DNA from: Marisa cornuarietis
Lineage: Eukaryota; Mollusca; Gastropoda; Architaenioglossa; Ampullariidae
DNA length: 64,000 bases
Direction of reading: 5' to 3'
Assembly: GCA_004794655.1 (NCBI GenBank)
Contig: SMMW01000575.1
Location: forward strand, 7,512,501 to 7,576,500
Each line of letters opens with the position of its first letter. Positions within the stretch are counted from its first letter, which is position 1. Below the pieces are notes generated by a model. It saw nothing but the letters and a program-made list of their open reading frames with translations, ran no database searches and was not told the DNA's origin. This document shows, piece by piece, positions 1-13,980 of the stretch. The position numbers and the translations under genes are program-made.

Positions 1-2962
1 GCCACGAACATTTGCAGGCAATACTTACTTTCTACGCAACTCTCTCTACTGACATGTCCCATTTACAGCGTTGCCGGCGCCAGAGCGGAGCTGAGCGGCT
101 ACCACAATCCACAAGTCGATTCCGATGATGGCGGCGAAGAAGTCCACGCCTGAAGAACAACAACAACAGCAACAACAAGAGCAGCAACAAGGGCGGCGAT
201 AGCTGCTTCGTCACCTGTGGCGCCCGATGTCGTCTCCATCGCCACCACCATTCTGCACAACGACCGAACGAATGCTCACATCTTCCTCGACACCTGTAGC
301 ACCGCCAGCCATCTGTTTCTCACCTTCATTTCACCCCCAAACCCCCCTCTCTCTCTCTCTCTCCTTTTCTGCCTCCAACTCTTTTGCCTAGGGTCTACCT
401 CCAGGCGATGCAGCGACTTCCGGCAACGGCGGAACTTCAAAAGTGAAATTCACAAGCATAATGCTGCTGCTGCTGATGATGATGCTGATGATGGCGCTGC
501 TGAAGGGAGGAGGGGCAGGCTTACAGCACCCACACTTGTCTGTGTCGCTGGATACCAAAGAGTTTACGTCACTTCCGTGTCGGTCTGCCTGCAGGTCATC
601 TTTGCGACAGCTGACGAGACACAGGGGCCATTCCGCGAAGCCACTGCGCGGGTCCGGTGTTACATCCAGCCGTACCGACAGGGTGGAATCTTCGTCTTTG
701 CACACCCAGAACACAGCCTTCCTCAAAGGAAAACTTCAAGAACACTCATTGGAATCCACAGTGAGAATCTGCCAGAAGCAGCGCCTGCATTATTCACTTA
801 TCCCGACAGGTCCCGTCGAATGCGAACAGTTTCCGGTTGTTGTTTTTTATTTCTCGTTTTTTTCTTTTCTTCCCCCTACTGGCCTCCTCTGCCATTCCAC
901 AGACGATCGGATCTCTGTAGCAGGCTGCGTTCGCGTGGTGGTGTGGTGGTGTGGTTGGGGTGGGGGATGTCGGCAGACAAGTAGCGTCAGGTGAAAGAAA
1001 GGACGAAAGAAGACCGGAGCCCTTCTTAAACACACCTGACTGCTGTAACCAGCCGATAAGCGAGTTTTCAAGACGACAGCACCGGCACCCGCAACTACAC
1101 CTCAAGCCCACACAACCTTCACCATCACCTCTTCTTTCTCCTCCCCTATACCCCCTCCCCTCCGGCACACACTCGCCTCCCTTCTCACTTTCTTCACCCT
1201 CCCCCCCCCCAGCTCCTGCTTAGTGCACTGCGCTTGTGAGAAGTTCACCGAGGTCAACACGCAGAGAAATTGACGATATTCTGTGGCCTCCGCCCTTTGC
1301 TGGTGGATGTGGGGGGGTGTGTATGTGTTTGTGGGGGTGGGGTGGGGAAGTGGAGCACGGTACAAGGTGCCGGGGGGAGGTGGCTAAGAGTGGAAGGGTA
1401 GGCAAACTGCAGAAAAAAAGGTTGCTTTGAATTCCGAACAAACTTGTCGGGGCAGGAGAAAGCAAAGGTGGAGGTAAGGCAGGCCGACAATTTATGCTCG
1501 TGACTGTCTGAGGCTGCTGCACGACACGGCAAAAGGAGCAGACGGACTTTTCATTGCCCACAGACGGCATTTGCAGAACGCGTGCGCGCTCTCTCTCTCT
1601 CACAGTTTCACCTTTGCAACAACGAGCCTGAAGATTTAGAATGATAACTCGCTCTTTCTCCACCCTCGCACACCCGATCACAATGCAGTGAGGTGGTCGA
1701 CCAACCCTTATAATTACATCAAGATTGCCTTAGCAGCCGGATGATCATCCTCTCGTCAGCTTGTGTAATGTTTCTTCCTTCCTTGAAGTCCTCTTCCTCT
1801 CAAGGTCCCTCTCATACTAGCTAGTTGACCCAACCTTGACCCCTTGTTCTCTCCTAGCCCCTCCTGTGCACCTACACTCTCTCTCTCTCTCGTTTGTTAA
1901 AACCTAGATTTGCGAAGCAGGAGCTCTAAGCTGGAACAAAAGTGATGAATGAAATACTCTTTGAATGTTACCGTTCCTATGAGAGCTAGCCTTATAGTTC
2001 CCCGAGTGACCTTCGCGCGATCAAATACATTTAACAAATTTATTACCGTTTCGATTGTTCGTTATAAAGTTAACAAGCACATTTATATCACGCCTTTACC
2101 CAGCACTAACCACATTAAAAGAACACACACATACACACACAATGTTTGAAACTGACTTCGTTCACATTAGCAGGAGAGAAGAATGAATTATCAATGAATT
2201 TCTACGCGAATTATCTTTTTGAAGAACAGACTTTGATGGGGAAGATTTAGACTGTTTTATGCTGTTTTAGAACATGTAAGAGAAAACACGTTCTGTTAAA
2301 AACATTGAAAAAGAAAGAACAGAGAGAGAGTGGAGGACACTGGAGCACATGGAAACAAAATACCGACAGACATCTCTTAAACAGGTGTCATTTCCAGAAA
2401 GAGAGAAAGAGGGAGGTGTGTGGGAGCCGAGATACGAATCCACAACACCCGATTCTCGTTGTCATGGTGACAGGTGTGTTAGCCACTACGTCACCAAAGT
2501 ATCTACAGAAACGTCACATAAAAACTGGTAATGTACGTTTTCCAACAGCAACAGCAACAGCGATGACGACGACGATGATGATGATGATGAGGAGGAGGAG
2601 GAGCCAGTCTCTCCGCGCTTTACAAACACTAAAACAACACAAAGACAAAATTTCTGCGCTGTTTCTGATGTTAATGGGAATGCCAGGATCCTTGTTCTGC
2701 GGATGGCATTCATAGACCAAGATGTTGACGAGTCACATTCAGATTTACAGATCGTAAAGCCATTTGACGAAAGGAGAAGAGATCAATAATCAGAAACATC
2801 GATCAAATCGTCAGAAGACTGATTGTTGGTATCCACATGATCAGAAACCTCAGAAAAATGTTGAAGCACGTGACCGTTTGACTCTGGTGTAAAGTCTATC
2901 GCAAGGAAAACTTGTACAAACACAGACATTGTTTGGAGTTAGCTAAGACGATTAACGGGGAT

Positions 2963-2993
<31 letters not shown>

Positions 2994-3344
2994 CGAAATA
3001 ATAGGTCATAATCAAAAGGTCACAGGCAATTAAACGGTCCAGCACAATGCTGATGACGTCATCAGAACGTGCAGGTCAGTACACTGGGCACTAGAATCAC
3101 AACAAATCAAAGCAGAAAAACAAAAATAATGAGAGCTGCACCCCTTTAGCTTGGGAGGCGAAGGGACACAATTCTCATCAATGGTAAGCGATCTGAAGGA
3201 CTTCAACAAAGAAATGAGACAGTAGGTGAGCAGACGTGTGTCTGTGGTTCAAATGACTACAGAAGGTACAGCTAAAGGTGTAGCATGGAGACTATGAAGA
3301 CAGGTTTATCAAAACGCTGTAGAACTTATAGGTCGTCTTTGCAG
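1..3344. other. no recognisable gene; GC-rich start, then low-complexity DNA
   Basis: The first ~1.7 kb is GC-rich with pyrimidine tracts and CAA/CAG and CTG/ATG triplet runs near 155-190 and 460-495. Several open frames overlap it on both strands but none resembles a known protein or has a clean exon structure. GA runs sit near 2965-2988 and a GAT/GAG triplet run near 2560-2600. It may hold an upstream exon of a neighbouring gene, which I cannot show. Confidence 0.4.
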
Positions 3345-3425
3345 TTGCTGGCGGGTAAGGTGTTAGTCGGAGTCGGTCAAGGGCGTGCACATCCCCTTTC
3401 CCTCGCCGTCTTTTCTTTCTAAGAA
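3345..3425 (-). repeat. possible degraded SINE core fragment
   Basis: The segment resembles the central part of the tRNA-SINE at 25420-25689: 'ggtgttag', a G-rich stretch, then a pyrimidine-rich 'cctttccctcgccg' block. There is no tRNA-like head. Weak match. Confidence 0.25.
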
Positions 3426-3627
3426 TTCATTCAACAGTTGTTTTTTTTTTTCAGGGCACTGTACAGGAGATTAGAGGGGGCGATAGGAGAGAAGTTCCCA
3501 TTTGCATGTGTGCCAACCCTACCTTTTACTCTGAATCAAGTAACAACAACAACTTGTCTTCAACTCATCAATACTTAACTGACTGTACACACGTTTTGAA
3601 AGCGGAGGATTCTCATCAAGAAATAAA

Positions 3628-3729
<102 letters not shown>

Positions 3730-3894
3730 TTATGTGAGGACCATTTAGCTTCAATCTGTGTACATTGCGCGAATGCCAATTTATCTTATATATTAATTAT
3801 TAATTACTAACCACTTCTATCAAGTCTGAGACGTATGGGGCTGATTCATAGGTCAGATAGAGTGATCGTAAAATATCCTCTATTTAGCAAACAA

Positions 3895-4114
3895 TCTCAC
3901 TTAAATAACAGTCTCGCTTTAGCTATCAATCTTACTTTATCTAGCAGTCTCACTTTTGTAGTCTCACTTTATCTAACGGTCTCACTTTAGCTTTCAGTCT
4001 CACTTTATCTAACGGTCTCACTTTAGCTATCAGTCTCACTTTATCTAACGGTCTCACTTTAGCTTTCAGTCTCACTTTATCTAACAGACTCGCTTTAGCT
4101 AACAGCCTCGCTTT
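3895..4114 (+). repeat. minisatellite, 18-bp unit in 36-bp dimers
   Basis: About twelve tandem copies of an 18-bp unit close to TCTCACTTTATCTAACGG. In the centre it alternates with the variant TCTCACTTTAGCTTTCAG, giving a 36-bp higher-order period. Edge copies are more diverged. Confidence 0.9.
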
Positions 4115-4828
4115 CGCTCTCCACCCAGCGCGCTGCGCGGTTCCCGCTCTCTCAGTCGCTTATCAGAACGACTAGCATCTGCTATGATGCCGTCTGAAAA
4201 ACAATGTGTACGTTCATTGCGGGTATCTACCCGACAGGACGCCGTCAACCAACCTCGACGATTTTACACTATCGACGTGGCCTCCAACTTAAACAACGAA
4301 CGCAGACAGCGCTTCATCTCTGGAACACACATTCGAGCAAGGTTGCTAGTGTCAGTGCAGTTCATATTCTGTGTCCAGGTCTCGTCAGGTGAAAGAGTTG
4401 AGAGGGTGTGTGGAGCACGCAGGTAGCTGACGGAATTCCATGCCTGGCATCTTTTAGATATCAGAGTGTGCCATCACTTAAAGAAAACAAATCTCTCCAT
4501 TCAGAGTATTAAAAATAAAAAGACGCAAGAACTCCTAAGAGAATGGCACGGTGCCATCGCCTTTTGAAGTCTCAGCATGCCGCAGCGAGCCTCAAGAAGC
4601 AGACAGACATGGCTATGCCCTCGACAGACTTGTCGGCACTCTCTCCCTCTGTCTGTGTGTGTGTGTGTGTGTGATCTGCGTGTGCGCGACGTTGCCCAAC
4701 ATTTTCATGCCGCAAAATCAGCGCCTGCTAAACAGTTCTTCGTCTGCCTTCGAGGCTCGTCTGTGTGTGTGTGTGTGCTTTTTTCCTTTTTTTTTTTTTT
4801 TTTTTTTTAGTAACCCTCCGACGTTGCT

Positions 4829-4999
4829 GATTGGTTAGTCATGACATCATCGCGGGTACATATAAGGAGGTGGTATACGCAAGGGGCGGAAAGCCACGAG
4901 CAAGACATTCGACACTCGCTTCCAGGGCTGAGCAATCCCCTTCCCCTCCCCTCGATTCCTCCGTGGAAGACGAGGAGGGGAGATTTGTCTCTCTGTCAG
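4829..4999 (+). promoter_or_regulatory. candidate TATA promoter with possible non-coding first exon
   Basis: On the plus strand an inverted CCAAT box (ATTGG, 4830-4834), a CRE/ATF-like TGACATCA (4842-4849) and a TATA box (TATAAGG, 4861-4867) lie in the usual order and spacing. A start site would fall near 4890-4900. A donor-like CAG|GTAGGC follows at 4999/5000, so 4.89-5.0 kb could be a first exon. No plus-strand coding gene was recognised downstream. Confidence 0.35.
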
Positions 5000-7603
5000 G
5001 TAGGCAAGCAGCTCTACAGAAAGCGGAGTAATGCGCACAACTCCCAGATACACACTAAGTTGTTTCCCTTTGAAAGTACGGCGTCCCACATTTCAGCCGC
5101 GGGAGGAATAATTCGTTTGGTCAAAGTCAATAGTTTTCCTTAGTCGAAGCATAGGGCAACTTTTTCTTTTACTGCTTTTGCAGTATGCAATATTGTTAAA
5201 ATGCTGGGGAGGGGGTAGGTGAGAGGGCTGCCTTTGTGAAGGCGTTGGCTTTCCTTTCCCAACCCTGTACAACAAAGAGTAGGGGACGTCCAGCCCGCAT
5301 ACGGCCCGCAAAATCATTTGATCCGGCTCGCCAAGGCAACCGCAGATTTCAGTAAATGTATTAGCTTTTTTCATAGCAACATAAATTTATATTAAGTGGA
5401 TCATATTAATAAAGTAAATTTTGAGGGACGAGCAAGGAACGTCGATTACGGGATGGACAGGACACATATACGAGCTCACTACATGACGGGACAGACACAT
5501 ATGCTTCTCGTCGGCTGCCTACGGCCTAGTGACCTCGTGACCACAAATAATTAACCACACATATAGTAATAGTAATATAGTAATATTAGAGCGTGCTTGT
5601 GTGAGTGAGTGAGTGAGTGAGTGAGTGAGTGAAAGAAGATATGTGTGAGTGGTGTTGTGTGAGTGAAAGAAAGAGAGAATGTGTGAACAGTGCATGTTTG
5701 CATATGTGTGCCTGCGTACCTGCGTGTGTGCGCGCGTAGGTGTGCATAAGATTGCATATTTGCATTGTGTGTAAGGAAGTGTAGGGGTGGGGAAAGATCG
5801 TGCTTAATGGCACTCTCAGTGTACCTGAGATAACCTGTATTTGTTACGGACTATCAAATGCAAGTGGGGGGTCTTCTAAAAACCATGGAACAACATCCTT
5901 GCTACAATACGCGGCTGTCTAAATGTCAGCCTTGGAATTTGCATATTTTCTTGTTTCTGTGCACATACCCGCTACATTAGTAAGCATAGAGTCGTGACTA
6001 TTAGGAATCTCAAGATAAACATTTCTGACTTACCAAGCTACGATGATATGGTTTGTTGAATAATGAATGCACAACTCCAAAAATGGTTGTAAATGTTTTA
6101 TACAATTTATTGAGTGCAAGTCATAATGCTACAAGTAATGTCAAAATGGGGCTAAACCACAAAACTCGTACCACAATCATACTAGCACCTCATTTACAGT
6201 TCTTATTGCAACTACAATCGAGATAAGAGGTGAATTTATTTTAGAACAAAATTATTTTCCGTGTGTGAGACAGCTTCGGGGAAAGGTGGAGGTGTTTTTC
6301 ATGAATAATTAAAACGGTCCAATGTAAATGGACGCAGCGTAAAATTCGTCGCTATAGCTGCAGTGGGTCCTAAACAATGGGAGACGACAAAGTCCTGGTC
6401 TGTTAGAAGCATTTCTGACAGATGATGTCTTGGCAAAAGGTAGCCTCTGCTTTTAGGGCCTTGTTATGTGTTGTCAGATTTTTTTCTTGGTGCAATATTT
6501 ACAAGAAAACAAGTTTTCGTCGATGGAACTTTTTATTCAAAAATGTAAATTTAGCAGCTAGTGCTTGTCTTGCAATTGCACTATACACAATTTAATATTA
6601 AAAAATTATCGTTACACTGTAGGAAAGTCTGTATCCACCTTCATAGCATTCATTTTTTAAAAAAAAGTCTCAATATAAGATTTGAATGCGGCGAACTCCG
6701 CTAAAAACACAAGAAATTTAAAGACAAGCCAATTGATTAAAAAGATAGCTTTTCTACTTAAATAAAGATTTTATATACAGGTAGTCTGCTATCATAAGCA
6801 TTACAGACATTTAAAAAAATCGATCCCAAGGTCTGTGATAAAGCATGAAAAAGCACATTAAAGCTTTTAGCCGTATAGTCGTGTCATTTCGAAGGGGAAT
6901 GCTAAGTTGTGTGAGCAAATCAAAGAAATGTAAATAAGGAAAATTCTGGTTCAAGCAAACACCATTTCAATAACGCAAACTGTGAATATCCCTCACATAA
7001 CCTCGTCAACAGAGTACATCCAAAATTTCCAACAGAATGTAAATCTTTACAGCACATCTGAAAACAGATTTTGCAGAAGGCAAAGAGACTAGTGCCGCCC
7101 CAAAACACTGTTACAGAATGTATAAGGACTAGCGCAGCTAACAAGAGACACTAAACACGACACCCAGGGGGTTGCAGGTCTTACTTAAGCAGCGTTCCCC
7201 TCACCCTCCTGTCCTTGAGCAGGTACTCAAATTCTTTTACTTTAAAACTTTGGGGATTTTTTTGACGTTTGACAGAGTATCTAAACAGTTTGGAGGGGGC
7301 AGAGTTTGATGGGATGGGGGAGGGGAAGTGGGTTAGGAGTTTATGAGAAGAGTGCAGGCCTGCACGTGCACACACCCTGTCTGCTTGTTATACATCTGCT
7401 GTTTAAAATTAAATTTTCTTTAAAATAAATAGCCTGTATATGAAAGTCCCGTCTGCAACAGATATCCTGTCTCCTTTTAAGCTCCTTCTACTCGAGACGA
7501 GAAACAAGCCAAGTTCCCTCTTGTTTTGAAGTTTTAGGCTTAGCAAAAACAAGATAAGGGACGCCGTTGTCGACCACCAAGCATTCTAGCTGCTGTCTTG
7601 TTT
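5000..7603. other. downstream flank of the TEX26-like gene; possible 3' UTR
   Basis: No coding exon seen. A (GAGT)n run lies at about 5599-5631. Minus-strand AATAAA signals occur near 6531-6536 and 6105-6110 and could end the 3' UTR of the gene whose stop codon is at 7606-7604, but the transcript end cannot be fixed from sequence. Confidence 0.35.
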
Positions 7604-9850
7604 TCAAGAGAGAAACAGGGGCACACAATTGGTTGAGGGTGGGGGCGAAGGCACGAGCAAAGGGTGGGCGGGGCTGAAGTTGGTGATGGGCGTGGCCGCT
7701 GGCACAACAGCGCGTGTTCGGGAGGGGGTTGGCACTGGAGGACGTAGGTACGAAGGAGGCGGTGAACAGGTGCTTGCAGAGGTGTTGGTCATCTGGTCCT
7801 CCACAGCTACTTCTTTCTCTGCAAAATGAAGTGTTGATCAGGAGCCGAAGAAGCTTCGTTCTCACCTTTATTCATAGGTGACATAACTGACGAAGACTTT
7901 ATTGAGTTTATTGGAACACAAGTCTGTATGTGCGTGCGTGAGTGAGTGAATGAGTGCGTGCTGCGTGCTTAGGATCAGTGAGGTGACGACGTCGCATCAG
8001 GAACTTTGGACGTTTACCTCGCGGCAAATCCGCACACACGTATGTCCTTTGGGGTGTAAGGACCGGGGAGTTCTTTCAGCCCTCTGCTCGCCACTCAGCA
8101 TTTTCCAAAAGGACACGAATTGGAGAAAAGAAAACCATTGGTGCGCCTGACTAATCTCTTTTCTGTTTTGCTTGACTGCGATGCGGGCGTCATGGTGACC
8201 AGGCGATGTCAGAACTTACCTTCGTTCCTGGCTCTCTCCACATACGCCATCAAAGCCTCTCTTTCCAGACGTCTGTTGGTGTCACGAATCTGATCAGCCA
8301 CGGCGCCGGCATTGTCGTTGTAGTGGCGGTCGTAGGTGGTGCGACTCCTGATGTCCAAGCATGTGGAATTTGAAGTGGGAACTACACGGAATAAAAGAGA
8401 CATTTGTCTGAAAAACATTTCGTCAATAGAAGATGTACAGGAGCTCTGTCTGTATCCAGCAACTGCTCATTGTGTCAGTTTCTAGCCAGCAACATGTACT
8501 TATTTAATAGTTAACACTCCCTTTCACCACGTATCTTCTACATCTAGAACCATTTATCAGTGACTTATCTGGGCCCCCATCCATGAAGCACGTTTGTCAA
8601 GCCTGCTAGCCTACCCGGGCTGAGTAAATCTGATACAAGAAGATAACGGCCAAGACCTTCGTATTCGTGGCCTCTGGGTAGGCCTATCATAATCGTGTTG
8701 ACAGCAAGTAATTTATCGGAGGAGCCTTTTCCGATAACTCCCCCCCCCCACACACACACACCAATGTATGGCAAAGCATAGCTACGATCGTGGTTGATTT
8801 AGTTCATCAGAAGCGAACACGAACCTTACCGAAACCTAACAAAAGAAGTCGACAAATATAATGGTATGTAACTGTTTAATACATACAGTTTTAAATCTTT
8901 ATGTTTGAATTAATAATCAGAGAGTAGCAGATGTCATAAAAAACGGAGCTGAATATCGCATTCGACGTGAGCCCTTCGTTTTTTCCATTGGCCACTTAAT
9001 TTTCAAATGAAAATTAATATTTTTGTCGTCTAATACTTGCTCGAGGAATTTCATTTTGTCAGAATCAATAAACTGGACGTTTTGCGGCGTCTTGCTTACT
9101 TTTTATGATTCTCATTTTTGATGTAGGCTTCACCGAACCTCACCCTTGACCTAACAACGCATGCACACTCACCCTTTGTCGGAAATTCCATCTATATCCG
9201 TCGTTTAGGTGATTCACCTCCGCAGGGGCTCATAAATCGAGAGTTTGCCTGTTGGGGACAACTTAACCCGATGGTTCCCGATTCATGTTACCTGTGGGTA
9301 AACTGTCAGCTATGCAGCTACTACCATCGACATAGGTATCTGGTCACTGTTTGTCTACATCACCTAGCGGTTTTGTTACTATTTGTTTAAAAAAAAAAAG
9401 CTAAAGGTGGCAAGTGCCAAGCCTAGTGGCCGTAAGAGGAGTGAAACAAAATGGTTCATCGTGTCTAGGCCACGACAGGCGGAGACCTCAGCCCAACTCT
9501 CTCCTTCCGTCGCCTTTACCTCCCCTGAAAAAGCAGGTGCTCATATCTGTATGTGTGTGTGTGTGTGTGCGCGCGCACGTGTGTGTGAGAGAGAGAGAGA
9601 GTGAGAGTGCGTGTGTGTGAGAGTGTGTCTGTGAGTGAATGTGTGTTAGTGAGTGTACGAGAGTTTATGTGAGTGAGAGTGTGTATGCGTGAGTGTGTGA
9701 GTGTGTGTGGGAGAAAGTGTGTGGGAGAGAGTGCTGTGAGAGTGCGAAAGTGTATAAGTGTGCGAGTGTTAGTGAGTTCGAGTGAGAGAGAGAGAGACTC
9801 TGTGTGTGCGCGCGCGTGCGAGCGAGTGTGTGTGCATGTGTGAATGAGAG

Positions 9851-9929
<79 letters not shown>

Positions 9930-12900
9930 GGGGGAGGGGAGGAGTAAAGTTATCGACCTCGTGCTCTACAGTCGAGTGTACTAAACACCAGAAGACTCGC
10001 TATACCTTAAAATCATTCTGGTAGTCAAGTGTCTTTTACGCGTGTAGATCTAACACAGAGAATATAATAGTGTGAAGAAAACGACAAGCAAACAAAACGT
10101 ATTTGACTAAGTAACGCCTCTTATCTGCCAGGTCGATCTCAGCTAGCGGGAGGTACAGGAGCTAAGGCGGAAAGAGGGAGGTCTATCGTAAGACGCTGCG
10201 CTTGACTGGCCATTAAACAGCTGCACTGCCTCACCGATGCCTTTGGACGCCACCCGTTGGCTGGCGCCGTACCGGGTGGTGGGTACCGCGTGCTCCGGCT
10301 GCTGCTGCGGGACTTGGTATGTGGAGCGCTGGAAGCTGTCCACAGAGTACTGTACCCGCTCCTTCCAGTCAGGGGGCAGATTGTAGGCGCTCTTCACCTG
10401 AAACCCTGAACAAGAGCCGAAGTAATATCAGTGATGCGTGGAAATAAACACTTGTAAACTGGACGGACAGGCAGGTGTGTGTCATTCTAGGTGTAGACGG
10501 AAAGAGGGACGGGTGGATCTGAGCTGGATGTTAGACTGGCAGACATGCCTGGCGAGTGACACCTGTCGCTTCTTTCTTTTTCTTTCCTTCTTCCTTTTAA
10601 TTTTCGTTCTTTTTCTTCTTTAATAGGAGATAGAAGAGAAAGACTGTACTTGCTGTACTTGCTCTTCACTGATTTCATTATTAATCAGAATGGCACACTC
10701 TCCGAATTTTTTTTTTTAATGTTTTACTCGCAGCCACAGTGTATTTTCAGGCTAGTTAGCAACAGCACTGGCGCAACATTTTATGTTAAAAATTGCCTAT
10801 TTCTCTAAACGTGCATTTTATTTCAGTCTATTTTCTTCTGTCATAATACGAGTGAAATGTTACCTTTACGGTTTTTGCCACAGAACATTGTAAAGTATTT
10901 AAAATACTCGATTCCTGTGACTTCCTGTCCAATAATAATAATTATAGTAATGATTATAATGATTATAGGAAGAAAGTTTAAAGAGCGAAGGTAGCACTGC
11001 TTGTGAGTGTAATACATTTTAAATTATAAAACCTGTGTTCAATATCTGCCTCACCTTGGGGAATCCCTAGGTAGTCTGTCTGATAGACAGAGCGACAAAG
11101 CCGCTTAGTCACCTGGTTCAGCTTATCGTTGGTCACTTCTTCTGACCAGGGCGACGGCGACGGGAACCTCTGACCTCGTGAGGGTAATTTCCAGACAATA
11201 AAGGACTGCAGACAAACCCAGACATGGCATAAGAGGAGAGGAAGTGGTTGTAACTGCAATAGAGTCTGTCCTCTTCCCGTCACCATCACACAGTCTGGCT
11301 TACCCTTCACGTTAGCATCGCACATTCTACCCTGTCTCTCCCATCACCATCACACAATCTGCCCTGCTCTTCACTTCACCGCCACACAGTCTGCCCCACC
11401 CTACCCTTCCATCACATCACCATCGCACAATCTGCCCTGCATTTCCCATCGCACAGTCTGCCCTGCCCTTCACATCACCGTCACACAATCTGCCCTGCCC
11501 TTCACATCACCATCACAGTAACATGGTCGATGTTAGGTCTTGTATATATCTATTCTAAAATACAATGAAACCCGAAACCGTTGAGTTGTCACGAAATACC
11601 ACTACTCATCGTCACACTACAATGCATTTAGATCAGTCGACCAATCAATCAAACAACCAACCAACCAATAAATCCACCAACCAATCAATCAATATTGCTG
11701 CGTAATTCTTCTACTTTCAGACTGATCTCTCTTTTCGCTTATGATTACCCGTTATTTCCTTTCCATAGTAAAATAAAAAAAACTTTTTTTTAATGTACTC
11801 ATGCGCATAATCCTGTATCCTGTACCGAAAGTTCCAGTGCAAGGTCCAAGTCATATTTCAGAACGCACTCGCTTCTCTGGCATCGTCTTCTGAACTATGT
11901 CTGGCCAGTGCTAAACTCCACCATGGCCACAGCAGTTTTTAAATGCGGTCTTACCTGAGGCGGATGAGGTTTGTTGTTCCTGTCCCCGGATGCGGTGCCA
12001 GAACGAATCGGGGTGGCCGGCCGCTGATTCTTTCGAAAAAACTCGTCCTGGTAGGTTGAGACGCCACCCACCTGGGGCGCAGAGCGCGGTCCTGAGAATG
12101 CATGTGATGTCATTGGCCTGAAAATATAGGACACTTTTCCATAAATACGAAAGTCCGGGATCTTCTGTGATCGCCTCATTATAACTCCTTTCTACTTTTT
12201 AATGAGGCTCGGTGCTTACGCGTTAACTGTCAGTTAGCACGCAAATCGCCGATTATTCCAGTCGCAAGTCGGCGTTTAACCAAATTTTTTTTATTCAACT
12301 TAAAACAAGATTCATGTCTATTTTTTAAACTAATATCGTTGTCGCATTTTTTTTGTCAAAGTTTTGTAAAATCTCGTCAACGTTTTTTTAAATTTTTAGT
12401 TTCTCTCTTATTTTTAAAACGTTATTCGTCTTATGACCTGAGAATCCTTATGATATGATTACAAACTGGTTCTACAGTTCAATCTACGTTACGAGAATGT
12501 TTTTGTGGTGAGTTCTTCGCTGATGGCACAACTGTTCTTACAACCAGTGCACATTCTTGTGAATACACTTCTCGCGCACAAACCAACACATTAACCTACA
12601 ACTAAACCACACAATTAAACAACCGCACGATTGCTGCGCACTGACGAACATGAAAGAGTGGATGAAGATGGGGATTTGAGGAGTGAGGGTTATCTTGATA
12701 TAGAAGGTATTTCTGAAAGGCTTGCGGGGTTGGGGATCATTCTTGGAAGCTTCCAACAGTCCGAAGAGAAAGGGGCATAGAATTCTCAAAGTTGGAACCC
12801 GAGAAGAAGCGTCGGCCGAATGTCTCCCATCTGACTGGTGGAGAAGAGGTCTGCACTTAGCAGGTCGAAAAGACTGCCTTGGGTGACAGGGTGCCAGCAG

Positions 12901-13918
12901 CTTTGATAGGTAGGCTGAGACATGAAGAGTGGAATACTATGGTAGCACACTGTAACGATTTCATCGTCATTATGGGATGTGAGCCTCCCCGGAACCACAT
13001 AATTGATCTTTATATCGTATCTGGACAATCAACCATTTAGATGCGTTCTTCTCTTTCCGTGCGTGTGTGCGTGGATTTGGGAGAATAGGTGAAGCAAGCT
13101 TTGCTGCATGGCTCTGTAGGTCTACAACTCAGTGTGGAGTTTAAGAAAATAACCACTTAAAACAAAAACACAAATAAAACAGTGTACAACTATATCAATT
13201 ATTTAGCCTTCCGCAGTCAGAACCCACTTTTGTATGGCGTATGTTCTACAGATTTAGAAAGGCGTTCGGCCAGTTCGATTTATTTATGCTACGTTAGCCG
13301 TCGAGCGTATGCTGGCAACACCAAGAGCTGTGTACCCCGGATGCAAGATAATAAAACCTATCGCGGTGAATATGGAGAGGGACAGGTCGTGAAAACTGAA
13401 CACCATGTAACAGTATGTCCAGGGAAGCCATATACATGTCCTGTTTGAAATTCTCCAACAATACTGCTACACCGTGCGCAAGTCGGTGCTGTTTGCAGAT
13501 TTTATGAAACAAAAGTGCTACCTGGTGGAGCGACGATTGTTTGGTCCTCCGATAAACCTAATAAATCTCTCTCCAGTGAATCCACGCTTTCGTGAACTAC
13601 CCATTTTGTACGATATTTTATATTCTAAAGTCTTCGTTGAGATTAGGACTGCCTTTGAGGTGTCTTCTAACAGAAAAAAATTGATAAAATGTCCCAAAAT
13701 GTGTGTGAGAAGCCGATTCAACATGTGAAGATTTACATAGAGTGGAACCAGTACCCGGGTGAAAAAAAGAGAGCTGACCTTAATGCCCTGACGTCAGGAT
13801 CGGGTCGTGGTACATACTCTCGTGCGTAGGTGGTCTCGTAAGGCTTTGTAAGGCAATGTTTGTCAGTCATACCTGCAACAGGTGGATGAAACGTGTTGCT
13901 AATATCTAGGAGAGTAAC

Positions 13919-13980
<62 letters not shown>

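Noticed and set aside
32..214. Leucine-rich minus-strand frame and a 25-codon poly-Gln plus-strand frame (125-202)
   Set aside because: Both are readings of a CAA/CAG run; there is no independent support for translation.
217..984. 255-codon plus-strand open frame
   Set aside because: GC-rich sequence with overlapping long frames on both strands, polypyrimidine-coded Ser/Leu runs, and no domain or splice pattern.
10143..10397. TEX26-like gene ending at the stop near 10143
   Set aside because: An earlier donor at 10235 joins in phase to exons at 8381 and 7818, which continue the homologous sequence.
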